This document shows positions 24,465-32,582 of a stretch of DNA of 64,000 bases, piece after piece. The stretch is from Vulcanimicrobiota bacterium (lineage in GTDB: Bacteria > Vulcanimicrobiota > Xenobia > Xenobiales > JADMJV01), in the NCBI GenBank assembly GCA_019637395.1, contig JAHBVR010000025.1, positions 55,046 through 119,045 of the forward strand. Reading direction: 5' to 3'. Below the pieces are notes generated by a model that worked only from the letters and a program-made list of their open reading frames with translations, did no database searches and was not told the DNA's origin. Positions within the stretch are counted from its first letter, which is position 1. Each line of letters opens with the position of its first letter. Made by a program: the position numbers and the translations under genes.

Positions 24465-25604
24465 ATGTGGCCGGAGCCAGGCGGATATTCTCTGGATGTG
24501 ATTCGGACCCAGAACATACCGCCCGCGCTGCTCTTCCAGGCTCCCGCCGCCCGACCGGCCGGCAGCGCTGGCAGCGACCGCGTCGAATTGGGCCAGAACC
24601 CTTCCGAATTCACTCCCGTCAATTTCCGCCAGATGCTGGCTTTGAGCAAAAGCGACCAGTCGCGCCTCGACCGCTCCGTTGGCGAAACCGCCTCGGTGCG
24701 CCTGCCCGGCCTCGACAAAGTCTGGGCTCAGGGCTTCACCGGCAAAGGCCAGACGATCGCCATCATCGATTCGGGCTTCTTTCCTCACGCCGACATCAAG
24801 GACCGCGTGGTCGGCTACGTGGACCTGGCCAGCGGCAAAGAAAAGTTGAGCGACAATTGGGGTCATGGTACCCACGTGGCCGGCATCGTGGCCGGCTCCG
24901 GTAAGAAGTCCGACGGCCGGGTCAAGGGCGTAGCGCCCGAGGCGAACCTGGTGGGCGTGCGTATCGGTTCGATGCAGCAGGCTATCGACGGGCTGCGCTG
25001 GGTGATCGCCAACAAAGACGAGCTCAACATCGGGGTAGTCAACATCTCGCTGGGCGAGACGGCAACCCAAAGCTATAAAAACGACCCCTGGTGCCAGGCC
25101 GTCGAGGACGCCACCAAAGCCGGGCTGACCGTAGTGGTGGCCGCCGGCAATGAAGGTGAGCGCGGACCCGGCAGCATCGCTACTCCGGGTATCTCGCCTT
25201 CGGCTATCACCGTGGGCGGGGTGGATGACCAGGGCACGGTCGACCCTTCCGACGACACCCCCTACCTCGAGGGCAGCTTCGGCCCCACCGCCGTCGACAA
25301 GCTGGCCAAGCCTGACGTCATGGCCCCGGCCATCAGCATCTACAGCACTCTCTCGCCCAGCTCCGGCCTGGACGATCCGACTCGCGCTCACATCGGCAAA
25401 GACTACATGACCATGGCCGGCACCAGTATGGCCACCCCCGCCGTGGCCGGCCTGGTGGCCCTGCTCAAACAAGCCCGCCCCGACCTCTCGCCGGCCGATC
25501 TCAAAGCCATCCTGCAAAAGTCCGTCTACCGGGGGGACCAAAATCTCCCTATCGTCCAGGCCGACGCCGCCCTGGAACTGGCCAAAGCTTACAAGGCCGC
25601 CTGA
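24465..25604 (+). CDS. Subtilisin-like serine protease (S8 family)
   Basis: 379 aa from ATG 24465. The catalytic triad is D102 (AIIDSGFFP), H134 (GHGTHVAG) and S321 (GTSMATP), with oxyanion N229 (AAGNEG). The fold is complete. There is no signal peptide, and the ~85 residues ahead of the catalytic domain are Pro/Ala-rich, so it may be an intracellular subtilase or use a non-Sec route. A GTG at 24498, six to seven bases after a TATTCT box, is an alternative leaderless start. The 3' end is 2 bp from a convergent small gene. Confidence 0.9.
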   Translation: MWPEPGGYSLDVIRTQNIPPALLFQAPAARPAGSAGSDRVELGQNPSEFTPVNFRQMLALSKSDQSRLDRSVGETASVRLPGLDKVWAQGFTGKGQTIAIIDSGFFPHADIKDRVVGYVDLASGKEKLSDNWGHGTHVAGIVAGSGKKSDGRVKGVAPEANLVGVRIGSMQQAIDGLRWVIANKDELNIGVVNISLGETATQSYKNDPWCQAVEDATKAGLTVVVAAGNEGERGPGSIATPGISPSAITVGGVDDQGTVDPSDDTPYLEGSFGPTAVDKLAKPDVMAPAISIYSTLSPSSGLDDPTRAHIGKDYMTMAGTSMATPAVAGLVALLKQARPDLSPADLKAILQKSVYRGDQNLPIVQADAALELAKAYKAA

Positions 25605-25606
25605 AG

Positions 25607-25810
25607 TTAAGCGCTGGCGCGCAAGTCGGCGGGGTTCTCGGTCAGGTGACCGGCATAGAGCAAACAGGCCTGGATGTCCTCAGGTTCAACCTTGTCTGAC
25701 TTGATGATCACGGCTTCTAGCTGTTGGGCGAGTTCCAAAATCTCGGGATCACTGGCTTCGGGGTCCCGATGCATGATGTGGGTCGCTTCATGGACTTCCT
25801 TCGAGGCCAT
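25607..25810 (-). CDS. Small hypothetical protein
   Basis: 67 aa, acidic and helical (ILELAQQLEAVII, then EPEDIQACLLYAGHLTENP). The tail faintly recalls DUF433-type antitoxins, but the match is too short to claim. It lies 40 bp downstream of the crotonase gene on the same strand and may belong to the argS operon. There is no clear ribosome binding site before the ATG, so it may be spurious. Confidence 0.45.
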   Translation of the reverse strand: MASKEVHEATHIMHRDPEASDPEILELAQQLEAVIIKSDKVEPEDIQACLLYAGHLTENPADLRASA

Positions 25811-25850
25811 GGTAGGACACGCGGTGAAATCCCCATGTCCAGGATAAATT

Positions 25851-26564
25851 TCACTTCTTGAGGTTCGCTCCCAGGGAGAGGCTGCGGAAGGCTTCGGAGA
25901 TGCCGTTGGCCAGTTGCCCCTCGGGCACGGCCAGCAGGTCGCGCAGGATCATGGCTTTGGTTTTGCGGTAGGCGTCGCCCGCGACCTTGGCGGCGGCGCG
26001 GGCGCGCTCCTCGGTGACCGAGTGCAGGTACTCGAGGGGGCGGAGTTCGTCCAGGAAGCCGAGCGCCAGGGCTTCTTCGGGCGGGAAGGTCATACCGAGC
26101 ATCAGCGCCCGCGTGTAAGCCCGCGGATGTAAGCGCAGGCGCGCCAACTGGTAGACGAACTCCGGCAGGGCCAGGCCGATGGCCGTCTCGTTCAGGCCGA
26201 TCTTGTAGGGGCCCGGAGTGGCCAGGGCCAGGTCGCAAGCCAGCAAAAGCACCGTGCCACCGGCCATGGAGTGGCCCTCGACGGCGGCCGCCACCGGCAC
26301 CGGAAATTCCAGCACGGTGCGGATGGTGCGCTCGAACAGATTGACGGCCTGCTGGAATTCGTCCGGAGGCAGCTTGGGCAGCAGCTTGAGATCCAGGCCG
26401 CCGCTGAAAAAGCCGCTACGACCCGAGATGACCACCGCCTCAGCCGTACGGGCCTGCTCCAGGGCGGCCATCAGATCAGTCAGAAACGCCGGATTCATAG
26501 CGTTGGCCTTGCCGTCGTCCATGCGGACGCGGGCCAGGCCCTCATGAATTTCGCAAGTAACCAT
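25851..26564 (-). CDS. Enoyl-CoA hydratase/isomerase (crotonase) family protein
   Basis: 237 aa. Crotonase features: DGKANAMNPAFL near the N-terminus, SGFFSGGLDLK forming the CoA pocket and first oxyanion strand, and AVEGHSMAGGTVLLLACD, the second oxyanion strand. The two acidic catalytic residues of true hydratases (near 'NExxLG' and 'PExxLG') are only partly kept: it has LNETAIGLALPEF. It may thus be an isomerase or hydrolase of CoA thioesters. It starts 6 bp after the argS stop, so it is probably co-transcribed with argS. Confidence 0.85.
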   Translation of the reverse strand: MVTCEIHEGLARVRMDDGKANAMNPAFLTDLMAALEQARTAEAVVISGRSGFFSGGLDLKLLPKLPPDEFQQAVNLFERTIRTVLEFPVPVAAAVEGHSMAGGTVLLLACDLALATPGPYKIGLNETAIGLALPEFVYQLARLRLHPRAYTRALMLGMTFPPEEALALGFLDELRPLEYLHSVTEERARAAAKVAGDAYRKTKAMILRDLLAVPEGQLANGISEAFRSLSLGANLKK

Positions 26565-26570
26565 CAGAAC

Positions 26571-28340
26571 CTACATCCTCTCCGGAATCTCGATGCCCAG
26601 CAACCCCAGTCCCAGCTCCAGTTGGGTCAGCACGGCCCGGGACAGGCGCAAACGCGAACCGCGCACCGCTTCGTCCTTTTCTTCCAGAATCTTGGGTGAG
26701 GCCACCCAAAACGTCGAAAACGCCTGAGCCAGAGTAAACACATGCTCGGCTACAAAGTGGGGAGCGCGTTTTTCAAAAGCCAGATGCACGGCCCCGTTGA
26801 AACCGTCGAGCGCCAGCACCAAAGCTTTCTCTTCAGGCAAGAGCACTTGAATGGGAGCCTCACCCAAGCCCTGCTCGGCAGCCTTGCGCAAAAGCGATTT
26901 AACGCGCACCCCCTGAAATTGCAGATAAGGGCCGGTCTTGCCCTCAAAACTGGTGAAGCGATCCAGATCAAAGACGTAGTCGGTCAACCGGTAGTTGGAC
27001 AGGTCGGCAAATTTCAGCGCGGCCGTTCCCACCATCAGAGCGGTCTTCTCCCGCTCCGCCGGCGAGAGTTCCTTACCGTAGCCGCCCTCTTCCATCTTCT
27101 CCAGCGCCCGCTCACGGCACGAAGTGATCAAATCATGCAGCTTGATCACTCCTCCCGAGCGCGTCTTGAAGGGCTTGCCGTCGGTCCCGTTCATGGTTCC
27201 AAAACCGATGTGCTCCAGCCGCGACTCCTGACTCAGACCGGCCGCCTGGGCGGCCCGGAAGACCTGAGTAAAATGCAGAGCCTGGCGCTGATCCACCACG
27301 TACAAAAACAGATCGGGCTTGACCTCGCGCTCTCGCTCCACGATGGTGGCCAGATCGGTCGTTCCGTACATGGCGGAACCCTCGGACGAGACCAGTAGCA
27401 GCGGCGGCACCGTCTTTTTGTCTTCCTCCCGGGCCACCTCGATGACCAGCGCGCCCTCGCTGGGTACGGCCACGCCTGCCTGGCGAGCCTTCTCGACCAG
27501 CTCCTCAATCAGGTAATTGACATCGCTCTCGCCCTTCCACAGATCGAAGTGAATATTCAAAGCCGTGAACTCACGCTCCAGGGCGAACTTGCTGACCTTC
27601 CAGAAATGCTTGTGCAGGGCCAGGTAGCCGGCCCGGCCTTTCTGCAGCTCGGCGGTGGCCTTGCGGGCCCGGTCGCGGTAAGCCACATCTTCCTTCATGC
27701 GGGCGCTGGCGGCCGGATACATGCGATCCAGATCCTCCATCGAGACCGGAGGTTCCTCGATAAACATCGACTCGTCATAATCCGCCCGGAAATAGGGCAG
27801 CTCCGGCTGCTCGTCCTCCAGCGAGATGATCAGCAAGCCGATCTGCAGGCCCCAGTCGCCGAAGTGGGCGTCGCTGGTCACCTGATGTCCCAGGGCGCGG
27901 GCGATGCGCTGCAGCGAATCACCGATGACGGTGGCGCGCAGATGGCCCACGTGCATGGGTTTGGCCACGTTGGGACCGGCGAAGTCCACCAAAACCCGTA
28001 AGGGCTGAGCTACCGGCGTCAGACCCGAGCGCGCATCCTCGGCCAGGCGATTGGCCTGGGCGGCCAGTGCTTCATCACTCAGGGCCAGGTTGATGAAACC
28101 GGGGCCGGCCACGCTGGTCTCGCGCAGCAGCGCTTGACCGCGTAACGACTCCAGCAGACGATCGGCCAACGCGCGCGGGTTCTCCCCCTTCTGTTTGGCG
28201 CCGGCCAGGGCGCCGTTGCACTGGAAATCTCCCAGATCGGGGCGGGCCGAGCGGCGCACCTCGGCCAGGTGGGGGTCGAGCCCTTCCCGAGAAAATTCGG
28301 GTCCAAGCAAGTTGGTCAACTGCGTAGCGAAATCGATCAT
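26571..28340 (-). CDS. argS: Arginine--tRNA ligase
   Basis: 589 aa, near the usual 550-600. The N-terminal Add1 domain is followed by the class I catalytic core with HVGH at 130-133 (the HIGH signature) and LRATVIGDSL. In place of KMSKS it has GKPFKTRSGG, normal for the bacterial ArgRS type that lacks a canonical KMSKS. The DALR anticodon-binding domain ends the protein (LSNYRLTDYVFDLDRF onward). It charges tRNA-Arg in the cytoplasm and should be essential. ATG 28340 fits the family N-terminus. Confidence 0.97.
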   Translation of the reverse strand: MIDFATQLTNLLGPEFSREGLDPHLAEVRRSARPDLGDFQCNGALAGAKQKGENPRALADRLLESLRGQALLRETSVAGPGFINLALSDEALAAQANRLAEDARSGLTPVAQPLRVLVDFAGPNVAKPMHVGHLRATVIGDSLQRIARALGHQVTSDAHFGDWGLQIGLLIISLEDEQPELPYFRADYDESMFIEEPPVSMEDLDRMYPAASARMKEDVAYRDRARKATAELQKGRAGYLALHKHFWKVSKFALEREFTALNIHFDLWKGESDVNYLIEELVEKARQAGVAVPSEGALVIEVAREEDKKTVPPLLLVSSEGSAMYGTTDLATIVEREREVKPDLFLYVVDQRQALHFTQVFRAAQAAGLSQESRLEHIGFGTMNGTDGKPFKTRSGGVIKLHDLITSCRERALEKMEEGGYGKELSPAEREKTALMVGTAALKFADLSNYRLTDYVFDLDRFTSFEGKTGPYLQFQGVRVKSLLRKAAEQGLGEAPIQVLLPEEKALVLALDGFNGAVHLAFEKRAPHFVAEHVFTLAQAFSTFWVASPKILEEKDEAVRGSRLRLSRAVLTQLELGLGLLGIEIPERM

Positions 28341-28446
28341 TCCCCAGGCCTATCACGATCCGGGCGGTTAGGCAAGATACAGGGACAAACTGGCTGCTGC
28401 AGAACAGAGCAGAAGTGCGTCAATGTTTACATGGTCGGGACCGATT

Positions 28447-28476
28447 TTGGAATAGTTTCTCCTGACTGTGTAAAAT
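28447..28476 (+). promoter_or_regulatory. Promoter of minor-pilin operon 2
   Basis: TTGGAA (28447-28452) and TAAAAT (28471-28476) lie 18 bp apart. Transcription would start about 25 bases before the first pilin ATG, leaving room for the GGGAGG ribosome binding site at 28492-28497. The divergent argS promoter must lie in the same 156-bp gap. Confidence 0.55.
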
Positions 28477-28508
28477 AGGAGTTTGGGCGGAGGGAGGTGT
28501 CGCGACCC

Positions 28509-30659
28509 ATGGCTAAAGCGAAGCGCAAGGGCTTCTCCATGCTCGAGCTGATCTTCACGGCCGGCCTGATGGGCATGTCGGTCGGTTTATTCATGTTGAG
28601 TGGAGGCACCCGACTCAAGGCCAAACCCGGAGCGGACGCTCTGGCCCAGGCTCTGGCCAACGAGTTGGGACAGGCCCGCTTGCTGGCCATGCGCCAGCTC
28701 AGCCCGGTGGCCGTCATGTTTCCCTGCGACGGCAATCGGCCGCACAGCGCTTCCCTTTATCAACTCGAAGGCTTGACCAACCCGCACGTTTCCCGCTCGC
28801 ACAACTTTGCCGGCGATTTCCCCGGTTTTTCGTTGTTCCTCGGCAACTGGTCCGGTCTGGAAAGCTCCGATCCGCTGGTGGTCGGCACCAAGTGGTCCGA
28901 GTTTGACGTGGCTCAGTGGCTGCCCGACGCTCGCGAGAAAGACTGCGCCCTGGTTTTCATGCCCGACGGAACGGTGCGCGGAATCCGGGCCGGCGTCGGC
29001 CTGCCCCAGTTCAACGGGGAATACCACATCGCCGTCTCGGCCGGGGTGAGCTACTCCGGGGATACGCTCAGCGGCGCCGGAGAGACCAACACGGTGTGCC
29101 TCAACGGCGGCGGCGCTATTCGCATCGAGAGTGGCCTGACCGGATCCACCATCAAAACCACCGGGACGATGCCTGATTCCCATCCGCCTTCCGCGCCGGT
29201 GGCCCAGACTTATGTTGGGCATGCCCAGGGATTGCCCAAGGGCAACAGTTCCCTACCGGAACCGGTAGATGGTAATCCAACTACTATTCCTCCCGATGGA
29301 TTTGCCACGGTAACGGCTTTCGCAGTCGATCAGAACCAATCGGGGGAACGTCTTTACCTGCGCTGGGACGTTGACCCACCCTCCGGCCGCGGCAAAGGGG
29401 TCTTTTCCATTCCCGCCGACGGTGATCGGGGGGTGGCCATGGACTTCAATCCCCAGGCGACCGTGCTGGAGGGGGGCTCGGGCCAGATCAAACCCGCTTA
29501 CCAGAGCAGTTATCAATGGCGTCCTCCGGCCGATGCCGAGCCCGGCGATCAATTTCGCCTGAAGCTGATGATTCAGAACCAGGATACCGGAGTCTGGGAG
29601 GAAGTGGCCATCCGCAAGGTCGATATCGCCCCCTATGGAGCGGTTCTTTTCGAGTATTCCAAGGGAAGCGAGCGGGCTCTCTATCGAATGCACGCCAACG
29701 GCACCGGTAAACGCCGTTTTCACGTGGCTCCCTCCACGCCGGCCCAGCCCCAAGACTACCACGAATATTGCCCGGCTGCTTCCTCGGATGGCAACCGTAT
29801 TATTTTTCTCTCGGACAATCGGCCCGGGGTTCCCGCCGGTTGTCAGGACATCTTCCTGACCGATCGGCAAGGGCTGACCTGCATTCAGGTAACCAAGGGC
29901 CTCCAATGCGAGGCTCCCTGCCTCAGCCCGGACGGCAGCCACGTGGCCTTCAAACGCTGGAATGTCGACCACTATGAGCTCTGCACCGCTCCCGTCGCTC
30001 CCATGACCACTCCCGCCACCGTGCACACGTTGCCCAGCGCCGGGCCGGCCGTGTTAGACCTGTCTGGTGTGCCCCTTGCCGAGGCATTTCACGGCAAAGA
30101 AAACGCCAGCGGATTTCTCCGCCACGTCTACCGAGAAGAGCGTCTGTTGTGGGAGCCCGGTTCTCCTAACAGGATTTACTTTACCAAGACGCTGATCGGC
30201 CACCAGGCCGCCAGCTATGATGTGGGGGATCACCCGTTTATCTTCCATGTGGAAGTGAATCGAGCCGGGCAGTACCATGCCGGACCCTTCTACCCCTGGC
30301 CGGATAGCTACCAATACGGCAGTTGGTCCCCGAGCCGTTCTCCCTACTCGGGCTACATCTTCCGCCCGGTGGACGGAGCCGATCATCAGGGCGATCCTTT
30401 CATCAAACTGGACGGTCCCGGCTGGTCCCTGGGGGCGCTGGGCAGTCCTGGTTATTATGACAGCCAACCCACTCCCTATTTGAAGGGACAGGGAGCCGGC
30501 AGCGAGGCGTTGCTGATCTGCCGCAGTCCGGCCGGCGACCCGGCTAACCATCAGTCTATCAGCATTCTTCCGCGGGGAGCCACCAACGACGCCCAGATCA
30601 CTTCGATCACGCCCGAGCTGAGCAGCAGTAACGCCACGTGGCCGGTTTATCTCCGCTAA
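28509..30659 (+). CDS. Giant GspH/FimT-like prepilin with TolB/PD40-like region
   Basis: About 716 aa, several times the size of a normal pseudopilin. The leader is MAKAKRKG, with cleavage before FSMLELIFTAGLMGM and Glu5 present. ADALAQALANELGQARLLAMRQ continues the GspH/FimT helix. Residues ~380-500 contain PD40/TolB-like turns (ASSDGNRIIFLSDNRPG, CLSPDGSHVAFKRWN), suggesting part of a beta-propeller displayed at the tip. The ATG at 28509 is preferred over GTG 28497, which overlaps the ribosome binding site. The next pilin gene begins inside its last 22 bases. Confidence 0.82.
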   Translation: MAKAKRKGFSMLELIFTAGLMGMSVGLFMLSGGTRLKAKPGADALAQALANELGQARLLAMRQLSPVAVMFPCDGNRPHSASLYQLEGLTNPHVSRSHNFAGDFPGFSLFLGNWSGLESSDPLVVGTKWSEFDVAQWLPDAREKDCALVFMPDGTVRGIRAGVGLPQFNGEYHIAVSAGVSYSGDTLSGAGETNTVCLNGGGAIRIESGLTGSTIKTTGTMPDSHPPSAPVAQTYVGHAQGLPKGNSSLPEPVDGNPTTIPPDGFATVTAFAVDQNQSGERLYLRWDVDPPSGRGKGVFSIPADGDRGVAMDFNPQATVLEGGSGQIKPAYQSSYQWRPPADAEPGDQFRLKLMIQNQDTGVWEEVAIRKVDIAPYGAVLFEYSKGSERALYRMHANGTGKRRFHVAPSTPAQPQDYHEYCPAASSDGNRIIFLSDNRPGVPAGCQDIFLTDRQGLTCIQVTKGLQCEAPCLSPDGSHVAFKRWNVDHYELCTAPVAPMTTPATVHTLPSAGPAVLDLSGVPLAEAFHGKENASGFLRHVYREERLLWEPGSPNRIYFTKTLIGHQAASYDVGDHPFIFHVEVNRAGQYHAGPFYPWPDSYQYGSWSPSRSPYSGYIFRPVDGADHQGDPFIKLDGPGWSLGALGSPGYYDSQPTPYLKGQGAGSEALLICRSPAGDPANHQSISILPRGATNDAQITSITPELSSSNATWPVYLR

Positions 30660-31483
30660 GGCGGGCGCGCGGCCTGAGCATGGCCGAGGCTATCGTGGCC
30701 ATGTTTGTGTTATTGGGGGGATTTACCGTCCTTTTCCGGCTTTTTCACACGGCCGTGCACTACTCTAATATTGTCGATTCGCGCCAGAACAAAGTGCGCA
30801 TCGCCCTTAACAAGTTGGAAGAGATTCGTGCCTGGAGCCAGTCGGTCCACGAGCCGGTGGGCAGCCTGGCGTTTGATAACGCCTGGCCCTACTGGCAAGA
30901 CCTGGAAGGTACGGACGACGAGAATCCGGAGATCCGTTGGAAAGTGAAAGTTCTCCAACACACTCTCTATTCTCCGTGCCAGAGCTTCGAAGCGGTGAAG
31001 CCGGTGGCCCGGCGCCGAGAAATGGCGCGCTGCTGCAAGCAGGTAGCGGTGCTGGTCAATGACGGCGATCCGGAAATGAGCGGAACCGGGATGTCGCACC
31101 ACCCCGTCGTTCTCACCACCTTGATCGGCCAGCCTTCCGTGGATCCGGCGGCGACCGGCACGTTTCAGGTCAGCGTAACCGGCCCGGTCGCCAACCTGGG
31201 CCCGGATGCTTCCGCCGGCCCTTATATCGCCAGGCTTACCACCGGGGGAAGAGAGCTCCTCGACGTTTTCTTTTTCTGGAACACTTTGGGCAACGCCGCG
31301 GCTACGGTGGTGGAGAGTGGTCCGGGCACGGGCCGCCAGGTGGAGGTCGTTCATAAGATTAAAGTTCCGGATGGAGCGGATGTCTACAGTGTCCCGGGAA
31401 CGTGCCAGGCTACGGCCACCTGCAAGTTCCGAGGCTACACTCTGGTGAATCCCACCGGTCCGTCCATTGACCTGCACGACTGA
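30638..31483 (+). CDS. Minor prepilin, PilV/GspI-like
   Basis: 281 aa. The leader from GTG 30638 is MAGLSPLRRARG, with cleavage before LSMAEAIVAMFVLLGGF and Glu5 present. A GTG start inside the end of the preceding gene gives a leader of proper length and is kept; the inner ATG would remove the cleavage site. The C-terminal body is beta-rich with several cysteines (LYSPCQSFEA, RCCKQVAV). It is the second gene of pilin operon 2, with its stop overlapping the next ATG (TGATG). Confidence 0.8.
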   Translation: MAGLSPLRRARGLSMAEAIVAMFVLLGGFTVLFRLFHTAVHYSNIVDSRQNKVRIALNKLEEIRAWSQSVHEPVGSLAFDNAWPYWQDLEGTDDENPEIRWKVKVLQHTLYSPCQSFEAVKPVARRREMARCCKQVAVLVNDGDPEMSGTGMSHHPVVLTTLIGQPSVDPAATGTFQVSVTGPVANLGPDASAGPYIARLTTGGRELLDVFFFWNTLGNAAATVVESGPGTGRQVEVVHKIKVPDGADVYSVPGTCQATATCKFRGYTLVNPTGPSIDLHD

Positions 31484-32079
31484 TGTTGAAACGAGGCTTC
31501 ACCATTCTGGAAACGCTGATCACCATCACCCTGGTCTCGCTGGTTTTCGGAATGTTCGTGCTGCTTCTACGCGACTCGTTCCAGTTGTCTCGCCGGATGG
31601 CCAGCAAGGACGAAGCGCGGCGGGTGACGCAGGTGGCTCTGGACCGTATGCTGACGGAAGCTCGCGAAGCCGACGAAATTCTCGCCGGTCCCAACAATCG
31701 GCTGAATCTGACCAAGGTCATCGCCCAGGATGACGTCCGCTGCCCGGCTCCCCTGTCCTACCCTCTGCCGGATGGCTATGGACTGCCTGCCCCACCTTCC
31801 CCGGTAACTTTTTCTCCTTTCGAGCCCAGCCTGCGCCGCCAGGTCCTCTATCGCTTGAGTGCGAGTGGCAGCTTGCTGCGCGAAACCGGCCCGGTCGGGG
31901 GAGCGGTCTCCAACGGGTTGGAACTGGCCAGCGGCCTGACCGGTCTGCGTTGTGAATGGGCTGCTGGTCCCCCCCTGCTCAATCAGCGCTTGTTGGTCAT
32001 CGTGCTGACCTATCTGGATGGCAAGCATCTGCGACCGATCAAGGGCATGGTGGTGTGCCCGGGAATCCGGAGGAACTGA
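31483..32079 (+). CDS. Minor prepilin, PilW/GspJ-like
   Basis: 198 aa. A very short leader (MLKRG) precedes the cleavage site before FTILETLITITLVSLVFGM, with Glu5 present. A long helix (EARRVTQVALDRMLTEAREAD) and a beta domain complete a GspJ-like pseudopilin. The ATG overlaps the stop of the previous gene. Together with its neighbours it would form the initiating tip of a pilus or type II secretion-like pseudopilus. Confidence 0.83.
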   Translation: MLKRGFTILETLITITLVSLVFGMFVLLLRDSFQLSRRMASKDEARRVTQVALDRMLTEAREADEILAGPNNRLNLTKVIAQDDVRCPAPLSYPLPDGYGLPAPPSPVTFSPFEPSLRRQVLYRLSASGSLLRETGPVGGAVSNGLELASGLTGLRCEWAAGPPLLNQRLLVIVLTYLDGKHLRPIKGMVVCPGIRRN

Positions 32080-32081
32080 GG

Positions 32082-32582
32082 ATGCGCCGCCGCGGCATGC
32101 TGTTGATTGTGGCCTTGCTGGTGCTGGGAGTGGCGCTGCTGGCCGGTATGGGTTTGATGACCTCGCAGGTTTCCAATTACCGCGGGGTGCACTCGGCCGA
32201 AGACGCTGCCCTGGCCCTGTGCCTGGCTCAAGCCGGGCTGGAGGATGCCCGCCTGAAGTTGGAACGGGACGCCCTGTTTCCCCCTCATGGGGATGGCAAT
32301 CTGGTCGATCCGGATGACGGGGCCAAGCCGCAAGAGCAATCGCTCTTTACCTATAGCGAAGACATGTTCTGGGATGCCAAAAGAATAGGTTGCTATCGGG
32401 TGAGTATTGACTCCAGCTTCGCCGCTCCCTATCAGTTTGTGCGCGTCACCTCCAATGGCCTGGTGGGGCCGGCCGAAGCGCCCACCGCTCAGCGCGTCAT
32501 CAAAGTCGACCTGGACATCAGTACCGATCGGCCGAACACCACCTTCCAACCCCTCAAGGTCGAGGATCTCTCGGGTCTATAG
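32082..32582 (+). CDS. PilX-like minor pilin
   Basis: 166 aa. It starts MRRRGMLLIVALLVLGVALLAGM, lacks Glu5, and continues with AEDAALALCLAQAGLEDAR, the PilX/GspK-like pattern of a basic leader, a membrane helix and an Ala-rich helix. GGAGG at 32069-32073 lies ahead of the ATG. It is the last gene of operon 2, which thus mirrors operon 1 (PilV-, PilW-, PilX-like in order). Its 3' end overlaps the convergent giant gene by 29 bp. Confidence 0.8.
   Translation: MRRRGMLLIVALLVLGVALLAGMGLMTSQVSNYRGVHSAEDAALALCLAQAGLEDARLKLERDALFPPHGDGNLVDPDDGAKPQEQSLFTYSEDMFWDAKRIGCYRVSIDSSFAAPYQFVRVTSNGLVGPAEAPTAQRVIKVDLDISTDRPNTTFQPLKVEDLSGL

Noticed and set aside
24450..25541. 363-codon antisense frame over the subtilase
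   Set aside because: Its composition (Gly/His/Arg-rich, no motifs) is that of a GC-rich shadow frame, while the plus-strand protein has a full catalytic triad.
25607..25810. DUF433-type antitoxin
   Set aside because: Only the last ~12 residues look similar, and no toxin gene accompanies it.
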